A stretch of 64,000 bases of DNA from G963662265 sp963668545 (GCA_963668545.1 OY764868.1:1550001-1614000); one strand, 5' to 3'; shown: positions 1-8,366, numbered from the stretch's first letter. Translations and numbers: made by a program. Notes: generated from the letters alone by a model not told the origin.

Positions 1-830
1 TGATTGATCCAGCCCGGCCATACTTCAATTGCAGCTGCGGCAGTTCCTGTGTAAACAGCATCTTTTACCTGAGCAGACTGATACATTGAAACACCGTCCG
101 GAGCATATTTTGAAAGTTCAAGGTAGTATTTGAGAGCATTGAGTGCTTCAGGTGAATTTACAGTTACATTGCCTGATTCATCAAGAATTTTAGCACCGTA
201 TGACCAGAATATCGGGAGGAATCCTGTTACAATTGGATTTCCTTTTGATCCTCTGAAAATAACACCGTCTACACCGGATTCTTTTTCATCAATGGTTTTT
301 ACAGCTTTAAGAAATTCAGACCATTTAACAGGTTCTTCAAATCCGTATTTTTTGAAAAGATCTGTTCTGTATGCAAAAAGCTCAACATTTCCTGCGAATG
401 GAAGACTCAGAAGTTTTCCATTATCTGCATAAGGATATCTGCCTGTTTTGAGAGCAGGCTGAATAAAGTCCGGATCTACAGTTTCGCCAGCTTCCTTGTA
501 CATTGCACCCAGATCTGCGAGCCATCCTGCTTTATGGTACTGTGTAGCATTTGGATCATCAATAAGGATGATATCATATGTACCTGTCTTACTCTTTAAA
601 TCAATAACAGTTTTTTCATAAAGGCTTCCGCCTGAAAGCTTGAGTACTTCAAATGTAACTTCAGGGTGCATTGCTGTATAAGCATCTGCAGCCATCTGCA
701 TTGAATCGCCATATGAGCCGTCTCTTCCTGCAATAGTAATCATTACTTTACCGGACTCTTCCTTTTTGCCGCCGGCAAAAACACTGAAAGCAGTAAGAAC
801 GATAAGTGTAAAAACAATAAGTTTTTTCAT
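1..830 (-). CDS. Sugar ABC transporter substrate-binding protein (C-terminus cut by window edge)
   Basis: The 5' 276 codons of an extracellular solute-binding protein run off the left edge of the window. The ATG at 830 is preceded by AGGAGG with good spacing. The product begins with a hydrophobic signal peptide (about residues 1-19) ending FSVFAGGKKEE, so it has no lipobox cysteine, then enters the mixed alpha/beta fold of family-1 (carbohydrate) binding proteins, with features such as DIILIDDPNATQY, LPFAGNVELFAYRTDLFKKYG and W-P-G-W near the truncated end. It should deliver a sugar to inner-membrane permeases encoded further left. The LacI-type regulator just upstream and the inverted repeats around its promoter suggest local, inducer-controlled expression. 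The family call is sound; the substrate is unknown. Confidence 0.85.
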   Translation of the reverse strand, partial: MKKLIVFTLIVLTAFSVFAGGKKEESGKVMITIAGRDGSYGDSMQMAADAYTAMHPEVTFEVLKLSGGSLYEKTVIDLKSKTGTYDIILIDDPNATQYHKAGWLADLGAMYKEAGETVDPDFIQPALKTGRYPYADNGKLLSLPFAGNVELFAYRTDLFKKYGFEEPVKWSEFLKAVKTIDEKESGVDGVIFRGSKGNPIVTGFLPIFWSYGAKILDESGNVTVNSPEALNALKYYLELSKYAPDGVSMYQSAQVKDAVYTGTAAAAIEVWPGWIN

Positions 831-847
831 ATTTTTTCCTCCTGATA

Positions 848-879
848 TTACATGTATGAAACCGATCTTATACATGTAA
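848..879. promoter_or_regulatory. Inverted repeat in the leader of the sugar-binding-protein gene
   Basis: TTACATGTA (848-856) and TACATGTAA (871-879) are perfect inverted copies separated by 14 bases. Each is itself built on the palindrome TACATGTA. The pair lies between the predicted -10 box and the ribosome-binding site of the binding-protein gene, so it could be a repressor operator covering the start point or a stem-loop in the leader. Binding by the neighbouring LacI-type regulator is an inference. Confidence 0.45.
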
Positions 880-883
880 CATC

Positions 884-913
884 ATTATTGATGCCAAACC
901 GGAAAATTGTCAA
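884..913 (-). promoter_or_regulatory. Sigma70-type promoter for the sugar-binding-protein gene
   Basis: Reading the minus strand, TTGACA (908-913) and AATAAT (884-889) are separated by 18 bases. The predicted start point is near 877, giving a leader of about 47 bases before the ATG at 830. Confidence 0.6.
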
Positions 914-937
914 TAGGCAAACAATAATAAAACAATA

Positions 938-961
938 TTATTCAATGATTAAATTGAATAA
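938..961. promoter_or_regulatory. 24-bp inverted repeat, candidate upstream operator
   Basis: TTATTCAAT (938-946) and ATTGAATAA (953-961) form perfect 9-base arms around GATTAA. The repeat lies upstream of the -35 box of the binding-protein promoter and downstream of the LacI-family gene. It has no T-run, so it is not an obvious terminator. A regulator site is the simplest reading, though it lacks the central CG common in LacI-family operators. Confidence 0.45.
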
Positions 962-1065
962 CTAAAAATTGGGAAGCAGCTATTATTTGTTTTCAGTTAT
1001 ATTTGAGAAAAGATTATCTGTATAAATAAAAGATATTAGCTTAAATAATTTAAAAATAATCAGGA

Positions 1066-2067
1066 TTATTTCTTTTTACAGGATTCCCTGATTATCAGCT
1101 CCGGCGGGAGAATGATTCTGGCATTAGGTCTGTCATTGTTTTCAATCATCCGGGAGAGTGTTTCCATGGCAAGTGTTCCGATTTCCCTCATGGGAACTTC
1201 AAGCGTTGTAAGCGAAGGATTGAGAAATTCAGCAAAAAAATTGTTGTCATAACCGGCAATGCATATATCCTCAGGTATCTTGATACCTGTTTTACGGCAG
1301 TAAAGTATCACTCCGAGTGCAGACCTGTCGTTATGGGCAAAAACAGCATCTACATTATCACTTAGAAGATATTTTTCAGCTATTTTGTAGCCGGAATCCT
1401 TGCTGAAATCCCCTTCCCTGATTATTAGATTATTTATATCAAAACCTTTTTCAAGAAGACCCATTTTAAAACCTGAAGTTCTGTCAATTGTATCTATATG
1501 GTTTGGAGGTCCTGAAATAATGAGAATACGCCTGAATCCCTGATCAACAAAGTATTCAGCAAGAGACCTACCGCCTCCGACATTGTCAACCTTGATAAAA
1601 GAGTAATCTTTTACAGGCTGTCCTATAAGTACAAAAGGTATTCCTATCCTGTTCATTTTAAGAAAAAGTTTTGTTTCTTTTTCGTAGTTTTCCATATTTC
1701 TTATTATTACACCGTCAACAATTTTCTGTGTAACAAGTTCAGTAACTGAATCTATATATTTGCGCCTTTTAAGTATGATATGAAAACCCTTGGAATCTGC
1801 AACATCCTCGATTGCATCAAGAAGATTAATATAGTATGGCTGATCCTTCCATCCATCCGGAACAACAACAGCTACAATCTTTGATTTACCCCCTGAAAGA
1901 GCCCTTGCCATTGAGTTGGGATGGTAATCCAGCTTTTCAATTGCATCATGGACAAGCTTATATGTTTCAGGGGTAACGCTTTTGTCATTGTTAAGTACAC
2001 GTGATATTGTTGCCCTCGAGCATCCGCAGTAATCAGCTACATCTTTCATGGTTACAGATTTTTTCAT
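1066..2067 (-). CDS. LacI-family transcriptional regulator
   Basis: A 333-residue repressor of the usual LacI length. Residues 5-55 hold the helix-turn-helix and hinge (TMKDVADYCGCSRATISRVL, then YHPNSMARAL), and the rest is a periplasmic-binding-protein-like ligand domain (VDAVFAHNDRSALG, DICIAGYDN, ending LIIRESC). It should bind DNA as a dimer and release it on binding a sugar. It sits directly upstream of, and in the same direction as, the truncated sugar-binding-protein gene, with palindromes in the gap between them, so that transporter is its likely target. A short inverted repeat just upstream of its own start (2084-2100) could allow autoregulation. The inducer cannot be read from sequence. 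Confidence 0.92.
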   Translation of the reverse strand: MKKSVTMKDVADYCGCSRATISRVLNNDKSVTPETYKLVHDAIEKLDYHPNSMARALSGGKSKIVAVVVPDGWKDQPYYINLLDAIEDVADSKGFHIILKRRKYIDSVTELVTQKIVDGVIIRNMENYEKETKLFLKMNRIGIPFVLIGQPVKDYSFIKVDNVGGGRSLAEYFVDQGFRRILIISGPPNHIDTIDRTSGFKMGLLEKGFDINNLIIREGDFSKDSGYKIAEKYLLSDNVDAVFAHNDRSALGVILYCRKTGIKIPEDICIAGYDNNFFAEFLNPSLTTLEVPMREIGTLAMETLSRMIENNDRPNARIILPPELIIRESCKKK

Positions 2068-2083
2068 AAATATTATTATGTAC

Positions 2084-2100
2084 CTAAATGCTACATTTAG
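2084..2100. promoter_or_regulatory. Short inverted repeat upstream of the LacI-type regulator gene
   Basis: CTAAATG (2084-2090) and CATTTAG (2094-2100) are perfect 7-base arms around CTA, 17-33 bases upstream of the regulator's start codon. This is a plausible autoregulatory operator, but short palindromes in AT-rich DNA can arise by chance. Confidence 0.3.
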
Positions 2101-2123
2101 TAAATCGGTTTTTTATAAATATT

Positions 2124-2573
2124 TCATGGAATTGTTACAGATATAATTTTCCAGGAATTACCCTCCCGGAAAAGAGTAACGATGCCGCTGTTGAAAAATT
2201 TGACTGGCTCAAAATCTTCTGATCCTGTGATCAGTGATGAAGCAAGTTTTGAAAGAAAAGGGAGGTGCCCGACAATCATGAGATTTTTATTGAAACTATT
2301 GAGTACTTTTACTGCCGGCTTTACCTCATCAAGAGGAGAAAGAAAATCCTTCTCTGAGAGAATATTATGAAGGTTGTTTACAGAAGTTACCAGTTCAGCT
2401 GTTTCTCTGGATCTTTTTTTGCTGCTGTGCCAGATTTCATCTACATTAAAATCCATGTTATCCAGATATTTTGCTGTTCTGAGTGTTTCATTTCTCCCTT
2501 CATCTGTAATCCCTCTTTCTGGATCATCCTCCTTTGTTTTTGATTTTGCATGCTGCATAAGAAGCAGATACAT
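2124..2573 (-). CDS. sixA: SixA-like phosphohistidine phosphatase (histidine phosphatase superfamily)
   Basis: A 149-residue single-domain protein, the usual SixA size. The N-terminal catalytic histidine is in LLMQHAKS; the family usually has R-H-G or R-H-A here, so the arginine is replaced by glutamine (codon CAG, read directly). SSKKRSRETAEL matches the family's S-x-x-x-R-x-x-Q/E-T-A motif, and the second histidine is in MIVGHLPFL. SixA removes phosphate from phosphohistidine on phosphotransfer proteins. The start has only a weak ribosome-binding site. It lies between the regulator gene and an ABC importer operon with no clear functional link. The fold is certain; activity with Gln in place of Arg is less so. 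Confidence 0.8.
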   Translation of the reverse strand: MYLLLMQHAKSKTKEDDPERGITDEGRNETLRTAKYLDNMDFNVDEIWHSSKKRSRETAELVTSVNNLHNILSEKDFLSPLDEVKPAVKVLNSFNKNLMIVGHLPFLSKLASSLITGSEDFEPVKFFNSGIVTLFREGNSWKIISVTIP

Positions 2574-2610
2574 TTTAAACCTCCTGTAAAACAGTTTCAG
2601 GGAAATGCAA

Positions 2611-2639
2611 AAAAAGGCGCCTGAATAGGCACCTTTTTA
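2611..2639 (-). terminator. Rho-independent terminator of the minus-strand ABC importer operon
   Basis: On the minus strand a 12-bp stem (one G-U pair) with an AUUC loop is followed by a run of T. It overlaps the stop codon of the ATPase gene, the last gene of the operon. Confidence 0.75.
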
Positions 2640-3710
2640 TTTATTTTTGAGATAGTGAACAATCTCATTGTGAAGTTCAATATTGATTGTTTCTCCAGGT
2701 TCAAACATCTTCATCCTGTCCGGGTGTGTTTCAGAGAATGTAAGAAGATGATTATCAGCTTCAATATCATATTCTATGGCATTACCCAGATAAAGTGATC
2801 TTTTAACAGTTCCCTGAAAATCTCCTTTTCCTTCGGATATTGACATGAGTTCAGGACGGAGTATAAGTGTAACCAGTTTACCTGTTTCAAGTTTTTCATG
2901 TGTATTTATATCAAAAGTTGTCCCGAAACATTTTACAGTTGCCCTTGAATCTGTTGAACTGTTAACTTCAGCATCGACAAAGTTTGCCCTTCCGATAAAA
3001 TTGGCAACAAAACGTGAATTGGGATACCTGTAGATTTCATGGGGTGTTCCAATCTGTTCTATTACTCCCTTGTTCATAACTACAACCTTGTCTGAAAGGG
3101 TCATTGCCTCAATCTGATCATGAGTCACGTATATGCTGGTAATTCCGAGTTCCTGCTGAATTCTCCTGATTTCAGTCCTCATCTGTTCCCTGAGCTTTGC
3201 ATCAAGATTTGAAAGAGGTTCGTCAAGAAGAAGAACTTTCGGTTCAAGAACAAGGGCTCTTGCAAGTGCCACCCTCTGCTGCTGACCGCCTGAAAGCTGG
3301 TTCGGGGCACGTGTTTCAAAACCTGTAAGCCCTACAAGACCCAGAACAGTATTTACCCTTCTCTCAACATCTTCCCTTGATATTTTCATTACATTGAGTC
3401 CGTAGGCTACATTCTCAAAAACATTGAGGTGGGGGAAAATAGCATAGCTCTGAAATACCATTGACATGCCCCGTTTATGTGTCGGAAGCGAAGTGATATC
3501 CTCATTATCAAGATTAATTGTTCCGGAAGATGGGACCTCAAATCCTCCGATAAGTCTTAATGTTGTAGTTTTACCGCAGCCTGATGGTCCCAGAAGAGTA
3601 ACAAGTTCCCCTTTTTCGATTTTGAGAGTTACATCGTTAACTGCAGTAACTTCTGATGCACCGCCGCGCGGTGGAAATACTTTAAATATGTTTTCAAGAT
3701 TCAGATACAT
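2637..3710 (-). CDS. ABC transporter ATP-binding protein (FbpC/PotA type)
   Basis: A 357-residue importer ATPase. It shows Walker A (LLGPSGCGKTT, about residues 40-50), the Q-loop (VFQSYAIFPH), the ABC signature LSGGQQQRVALARAL, Walker B VLLLDEPLSNLD and the switch histidine in YVTHDQIEAM. The C-terminal 110 residues form a TOBE-type regulatory domain, as in iron(III), spermidine and 2-aminoethylphosphonate importers. It powers the permease encoded 9 bases upstream. The order binding protein, permease, ATPase and the shared direction make one operon. A 16-residue N-terminal insert (PPRGGASEV) is slightly unusual. The substrate is probably ferric iron or an organophosphonate-like anion. Confidence 0.93.
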   Translation of the reverse strand: MYLNLENIFKVFPPRGGASEVTAVNDVTLKIEKGELVTLLGPSGCGKTTTLRLIGGFEVPSSGTINLDNEDITSLPTHKRGMSMVFQSYAIFPHLNVFENVAYGLNVMKISREDVERRVNTVLGLVGLTGFETRAPNQLSGGQQQRVALARALVLEPKVLLLDEPLSNLDAKLREQMRTEIRRIQQELGITSIYVTHDQIEAMTLSDKVVVMNKGVIEQIGTPHEIYRYPNSRFVANFIGRANFVDAEVNSSTDSRATVKCFGTTFDINTHEKLETGKLVTLILRPELMSISEGKGDFQGTVKRSLYLGNAIEYDIEADNHLLTFSETHPDRMKMFEPGETINIELHNEIVHYLKNK

Positions 3711-3719
3711 TTCAACCTC

Positions 3720-5987
3720 CTATGCGCCCCAGGTAATATCTATACCACCACGCCTTTTAATCATTCTGTTTGTTACAATATAAAGAATTATGATTGCTAT
3801 GAGAACAAAAAATATGATAAGTGTAGAATATGCCGCAGCCATGCTGATTCCACCCTGTTCCCATTCACTCAGGATTGAAGCTGTAACAATTCTCCATTTC
3901 GGACTTACAAGAAAAAGTATTGCGGAAAGACTTGTCATATGCCGTGTAAAGCTGAATATAAGGCCGGCAAGCATTGCAGGCATTATCAGCGGAAGAGTGA
4001 CTTTTCTGAAAGTGTATTGTGCGTCTGCCCCCATTATTGCAGATGCCTCTTCAATTGAAGGGTCAATCTGCTGAAGCGATGCAACACCTGATCTTACTGA
4101 AGCTGGAAGACTTCTTACAGCATAGGCAGCAAGAATAATATACGGTGTACCTACAAGTGCAAGCGGTTTTCCTGCAAATATAAGAGCTGATGAGCAGCCT
4201 ATCATAAATATGAGAGCAGTTTTACCGAGTTTGCTTTTCTTTTCAATAAATGAAAGTACAGAGATAATAATTACAATACATCCGAGAATTGGATGAGGAA
4301 GCTGAAAAAACAGTTTTATATAATCCGGCAGCTGAGTTATAGCGTTTTTAAAAATACCTGACGGAATGCTTCTTAATAATTGTGAAAGAGGATAAGTTAC
4401 ATATTCAATAAGACCATAGGAAAAAAGATATAATGCAAGAAGGATAAATCTCCTGCCGGCTTTCCTGTTATGGCTGAAAAGTTCAATTAATCCGAAAATA
4501 AGAATTATAGCAGCAATTATATAAACCAGCAAAAGCGTTTCTGTTAGTTTTTCTATAAAATTCAGCAGAAAAGCTATAGCAATACCTGATAACCCGGTTA
4601 TCAGCTGTTCTTTTCTGGTTTGAAAAGATACCCCAATTGAAAAAATAATCATTACAAAAAAGAGAACAAATACCAGAATACCCGGAGAAGTACTGAAGGC
4701 AAGGACAAAGCCAATACCAAGAATAGTTCCAGGAACTGCACCTCCGAGATTTGAAGTAAAGTCTACAATTTCCTTTCCTGCAAAATTTTTTCTTACAACG
4801 AGAAAAGCTACAACCATTCCAAGAAGAACAGCAATTGGTGTTGCTATAATACTGAGGAAAGTAGTGTCAAGAATTGATTCAATTCCCCTTGCGAACATCT
4901 GTTTCCACCATTCAAGAGTGAAGGAATAGTCGATTCCCCATGCAGTACTGAATGATCCGTACATGATTGCAATATAGAGTGTAAGAATAAGAGCACATAC
5001 CAGATATGTAACAATAATAAAAGGCCATCTGATCCAGCCTTCTTTCTCTTCAATCAGACCGCTTGTAGGTTTTCCTGTAACAGATATATATGATCTTCTG
5101 GAAACGTAATATCTCTGAACAAGAAAGATTACAAGTGTGGGAATCAGAAGAACTACTGCGAGGGCAGAGGCTTTCTGATAATCATATTCTCCTGCAATTG
5201 CAAGAAAAATCTGTGCAGACAGAACAGTTGTGTTACCTGAAATAAATAGAGGATTTCCGAGGTCTGCCAGAGATTCAACAAACAGGAGGAGAAATGAACC
5301 TGCTATACCCGGAATAAGAAGAGGGAGTGTTACTGTTCTGAAAATATGTATTTTCCCGGCTCCCATACTTCTTGCAGCCTCCTCCATGGAGGGATCAAGC
5401 CTTTCAAGCATGGCTCGCAGGATAAGGTATGCTACTGAAAAGAATGTAATCACCTGAACAAATACAAGGCCGTCCATTCCGTATATATCATTCATATTAC
5501 TGGTGAATGTAATGCCGAGAAAACTTTTTGTTATCATACCGTTTCTGCCGAACAGAAGAATGGAACTCAGTGCTATTGCAAAAGGGGGTGATACTGTCGG
5601 GACCAGTGCAAGCAGGTGGATAAATTTCTTGCCCGGCATTCTGCATCTGACTATGGCATATGCAAAAATAAATCCCAGAACTGTGCCTCCGGTTGCTGTA
5701 AGCAGACCCATTGCTAATGTATCTCCGAATATCTTGCGTGCAAGAGGACCATAATAGGGATCAAAAAAACGTTTAAAGTGTTCAAGGCTGAACTGTCCGT
5801 CCAGGGTGAAAAAACCGTTAATGGCTGTTTTTGTCAACGGATATATAATAAATGCAATCAGGAAAAGAACACTTAGTAAAAGGCTTAATGAAAGAACATG
5901 GTCCCTGAAAATCAGGCTGAATTCCTGCATCCTCTGTCTGAAAGGAGATACTGAACGTAGGGGTTTTAGGTCTGCATTAGTACTCAT
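3720..5987 (-). CDS. ABC transporter permease, FbpB type, with an extra hydrophobic region in domain 2
   Basis: A 755-residue fused permease carrying two binding-protein-dependent transport domains. The EAA loops that contact the ATPase are at about residue 205 (DPSMEEAARSMGA) and about 640 (DPSIEEASAIMGAD). Related fused permeases, including the one encoded at 9540-11261 (573 residues), are about 180 residues shorter. The extra length lies between the G-A-V-P-G-T segment (about residue 414) and AGKPLALVGTP (about residue 604), and is made of several additional hydrophobic helices with short charged loops. The reading frame is open throughout, so this looks like an inserted membrane module rather than an error. 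The start has a GGAGGT ribosome-binding site. Confidence 0.9.
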   Translation of the reverse strand: MSTNADLKPLRSVSPFRQRMQEFSLIFRDHVLSLSLLLSVLFLIAFIIYPLTKTAINGFFTLDGQFSLEHFKRFFDPYYGPLARKIFGDTLAMGLLTATGGTVLGFIFAYAIVRCRMPGKKFIHLLALVPTVSPPFAIALSSILLFGRNGMITKSFLGITFTSNMNDIYGMDGLVFVQVITFFSVAYLILRAMLERLDPSMEEAARSMGAGKIHIFRTVTLPLLIPGIAGSFLLLFVESLADLGNPLFISGNTTVLSAQIFLAIAGEYDYQKASALAVVLLIPTLVIFLVQRYYVSRRSYISVTGKPTSGLIEEKEGWIRWPFIIVTYLVCALILTLYIAIMYGSFSTAWGIDYSFTLEWWKQMFARGIESILDTTFLSIIATPIAVLLGMVVAFLVVRKNFAGKEIVDFTSNLGGAVPGTILGIGFVLAFSTSPGILVFVLFFVMIIFSIGVSFQTRKEQLITGLSGIAIAFLLNFIEKLTETLLLVYIIAAIILIFGLIELFSHNRKAGRRFILLALYLFSYGLIEYVTYPLSQLLRSIPSGIFKNAITQLPDYIKLFFQLPHPILGCIVIIISVLSFIEKKSKLGKTALIFMIGCSSALIFAGKPLALVGTPYIILAAYAVRSLPASVRSGVASLQQIDPSIEEASAIMGADAQYTFRKVTLPLIMPAMLAGLIFSFTRHMTSLSAILFLVSPKWRIVTASILSEWEQGGISMAAAYSTLIIFFVLIAIIILYIVTNRMIKRRGGIDITWGA

Positions 5988-6006
5988 AATTACCTCCAGT
6001 TAAATA

Positions 6007-6042
6007 CTGCTGCAGATATGACGTAACCAGGATCTGCAGCAG
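6007..6042 (-). promoter_or_regulatory. Intra-operon stem-loop after the binding-protein gene
   Basis: CTGCTGCAGAT (6007-6017) and ATCTGCAGCAG (6032-6042) are perfect 11-base inverted arms with a 14-base loop. They lie between the stop of the binding-protein gene and the start of the permease gene. No T-run follows, so it more likely stabilises the 3' end of the upstream message and helps set a high binding protein to permease ratio than acts as a full terminator. Confidence 0.55.
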
Positions 6043-6051
6043 AAATAAAAA

Positions 6052-7086
6052 TTATTTTTTCAGGTTAGCTGCTGCTGCAATTTCATTTGAGAATTTGTCA
6101 ACAAAAGCTTTTTTGTTCTGTCCTGCCCACTGAAAATCATAATCAATAAGATTGACATCGAGAAGTTCAGGATGTGAGAGTTTTACCCCTTTTACAGTCG
6201 GAGCCTGGTATGCCTTGTATTTTGGTCCGAGTGACTGTCCTTCAGCTGAAAGAGCCCAGTCAAACCATTTTTTCGCATTTGCAAGGTTTTTACCGCCTTT
6301 CAGGATTCCCATTCCACCTATTTCATAGCCAGTTCCTTCTGCAGGAAAAGTGAGTTCTAGAGGAAGTTTGTTGTCTTCGATTTCATGAACTATGTCATGT
6401 GAGAAAACTATACCTACAGCAGCTTCGCCCTGACCTACAAATTTTGCAGGAGCTGCACCGCTCTTTGTAAACTGGTGCATCTGTCCGGCATATTTTTCAA
6501 GGTATTTCCATCCTGCATCTTCGCCTCGTATCTGAAGAACTGTTGCAAGGGCTGTATATGAAGTACCTGAAGTTGACGGGTGGGCAACAAGCATCTGGCC
6601 CTTGAATTCAGGTCTTAAAAGGTCGTCCCATGAAGTAGGAGCTTTTACTCCCGGGTTTGCAGCAAGCCAGTTTTTGTTTGTAGCGAATCCTAGAGATCCA
6701 ACATAGATTCCTGCAAAATAATTATCTGCATCTTTGAATTTTTTCTTGTCAAGGAGGTTGTCATAACTTGGTGAATCATAAGCTTCAAGAAGACCTTCCT
6801 GTTTTGCAGCTACGAAACTGTCAATAGGACCACCCCACCAGATATCGAACTGTGGATTATCCTTTTCAGCCCGGATTCTTGCAAGAGATTCACCGCTTGA
6901 CATTCTTACATAGTTAACGGTAATTCCTGTAAGATTTTCAAATTCCTGTTTCATGCCCTGGCACCATTCCTCCTGCGGTGTCATCAGCACATTCAGTTCC
7001 ATTGAGACTTTCTCTTCTTTTGGTTTACAGCTAAATAAAGAAATCATTGAAAGAAGAATGAGTGATACAATAAAAAATCTTTTCAT
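6052..7086 (-). CDS. ABC transporter substrate-binding lipoprotein (AfuA/FbpA family)
   Basis: A 344-residue binding protein. The signal peptide ends LLSMISLFSC, a spirochaete-style lipobox with the cysteine at about residue 20, so it should be lipid-anchored. The mature part has the ferric/aminoethylphosphonate binding-protein pattern (FDIWWGGPIDSFVAAKQEGL, TSWDDLLRPEFKGQ, STSGTSYTALATVL, GAAPAKFVGQGEAAVGI). It is a clear relative of the protein encoded at 7332-8366 and heads a three-gene operon with the permease and ATPase. A promoter with an extended -10 lies at 7122-7150. Iron is the most often assigned substrate for this family, but no metal ligands can be identified with certainty. Confidence 0.9.
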   Translation of the reverse strand: MKRFFIVSLILLSMISLFSCKPKEEKVSMELNVLMTPQEEWCQGMKQEFENLTGITVNYVRMSSGESLARIRAEKDNPQFDIWWGGPIDSFVAAKQEGLLEAYDSPSYDNLLDKKKFKDADNYFAGIYVGSLGFATNKNWLAANPGVKAPTSWDDLLRPEFKGQMLVAHPSTSGTSYTALATVLQIRGEDAGWKYLEKYAGQMHQFTKSGAAPAKFVGQGEAAVGIVFSHDIVHEIEDNKLPLELTFPAEGTGYEIGGMGILKGGKNLANAKKWFDWALSAEGQSLGPKYKAYQAPTVKGVKLSHPELLDVNLIDYDFQWAGQNKKAFVDKFSNEIAAAANLKK

Positions 7087-7121
7087 TTTATAAAAACTCC
7101 TTATTAAATAGTCTAAAGAAA

Positions 7122-7150
7122 ATTATAGCACTTTGAATCTTGCTTCGCAA
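7122..7150 (-). promoter_or_regulatory. Promoter of the minus-strand ABC importer operon
   Basis: On the minus strand, TTGCGA (7145-7150) and TATAAT (7122-7127) are separated by 17 bases, and TGC before TATAAT makes an extended -10. The start codon of the binding-protein gene is about 36 bases further downstream, behind AAGGAG. Confidence 0.65.
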
Positions 7151-7178
7151 ATAAATAATTATGAATAAAAATAAGATC

Positions 7179-7219
7179 ATTTATCAGTATTATTGATAAA
7201 TTTAAATAATTTGATAAAT
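7179..7219. promoter_or_regulatory. Candidate shared operator between divergent importer operons
   Basis: ATTTATCA (7179-7186) and TGATAAAT (7194-7201) form perfect inverted 8-base arms with a 7-base spacer. A further direct copy TGATAAAT is at 7212-7219, 18 bases from the second. The cluster is directly upstream of the minus-strand promoter and within the leader region of the plus-strand operon. It could bind a common (for example metal-responsive) regulator. AT-rich background weakens the case. Confidence 0.4.
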
Positions 7220-7331
7220 CGTCCAGGATGTAGTAAAATAAAATTTGGACTCATCTGAAATCAGCACTGCCATTCTGTTTATTCAATAGCTGTACTATTT
7301 ATAAAATACCGATTTAAAAACGGAGGTTAAT

Positions 7332-8366
7332 ATGAAAAAATTAATACTGCCTCTTGCATTTTTTATGATTTTAATACCGGCTCTTCTTTTTGCAGGAGGC
7401 AAGAAAGAAAAATCAAATGAAGTTGTAATCTATACTGCACTTGAAGAGGATGAAACAGCGGATTATCTGGAAATTGCGAAAAATGATATGCCGGATCTTG
7501 AGATTAAATGGGTAAGGTATTCAACCGGAGAAGTAATGGCAAAACTGCATGCGGAGAAAGACAATCCACAGGCAGACCTTGTTTACGGGACAGCTGTTAC
7601 AGAGCTTGCCAGGATTAAAGATTATTTTGAACCTTACAAGCCGGAAGGATTCGATATGATTAAAGATGAATTCAAGGATCCTGATGGTTACTGGACAGCT
7701 ATTGATATGTATGTTGCATCATTCTGTATAAATAATGACAGGCTCAAGGAAAAGGGTCTTTCAATGCCTTACAGCTGGGAAGATCTTACAAAACCTGAAT
7801 ACTCAGGTGAAATAATAATGCCAAACCCGGGCAGCTCAGGGACTGGTTATCTGCAGATAAGTTCAATTCTCCTTATGAACGGAATTAAATCCGGGCGTGA
7901 GGATGGCTGGAATTTTCTTAAAAGGCTGCATAAGAATATTGTTGAATACACAAATTCAGGATCCGCACCTGCAAAAATGTCGTCCAAAGGTGAAATTGCG
8001 ATAGGAGTATCATTCGGTTACAGGGCAGCCAAACAGAAAGCAGACGGATATCCTGTAACAATGATATTTCCGAAAGAAGGAAGCGGTTATGAACTTGAGG
8101 CTAATGCGCTTATAAAGGGTGCAAAAAACAGGAAAAACGCAAAAAGATTTCTTGACTGGGCAATTTCCGAAAATGCCATGAAAGCTTACTCAAAATATAA
8201 AATAATGGTTACAAGAAAGGGTATTTCATCTGAAAGCACACTCCCGCTTCCGAAACCTGAAGAAGTAAAGCTTGCTGAAATGGATTTTCAATGGTCAGCC
8301 CAGAATAAGACTGCAATAGTCAAAAAATGGACAGAACTGTTTCAGGACAAAACAGTTCCCAAATAA
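7332..8366 (+). CDS. ABC transporter substrate-binding protein (AfuA/FbpA family)
   Basis: A 344-residue binding protein preceded by GGAGG. Its signal peptide (residues 1-21) ends ALLFAGGKKEK, with no cysteine, so it is predicted soluble in the periplasm or retained by an uncleaved anchor, unlike the lipoprotein encoded divergently. Matching landmarks are VVIYTALEEDE, ADLVYGTAVTELARIKDY, SYSWEDLTKPEYSGE-like text (read as YSWEDLTKPEYSGE), GSSGTGYLQISS and SGSAPAKMSSKGEIAIGV. The C-terminal MDFQWSAQNK is shared with its paralogue. It begins a second binding protein-ATPase-permease operon. The strong hairpin after it suggests that it is made in excess over the membrane parts. Confidence 0.9.
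   Translation: MKKLILPLAFFMILIPALLFAGGKKEKSNEVVIYTALEEDETADYLEIAKNDMPDLEIKWVRYSTGEVMAKLHAEKDNPQADLVYGTAVTELARIKDYFEPYKPEGFDMIKDEFKDPDGYWTAIDMYVASFCINNDRLKEKGLSMPYSWEDLTKPEYSGEIIMPNPGSSGTGYLQISSILLMNGIKSGREDGWNFLKRLHKNIVEYTNSGSAPAKMSSKGEIAIGVSFGYRAAKQKADGYPVTMIFPKEGSGYELEANALIKGAKNRKNAKRFLDWAISENAMKAYSKYKIMVTRKGISSESTLPLPKPEEVKLAEMDFQWSAQNKTAIVKKWTELFQDKTVPK

Noticed and set aside
130..432. 100-codon plus-strand open frame at the left edge
   Set aside because: It is antisense to the truncated sugar-binding protein, whose frame is clear and open to the window edge.
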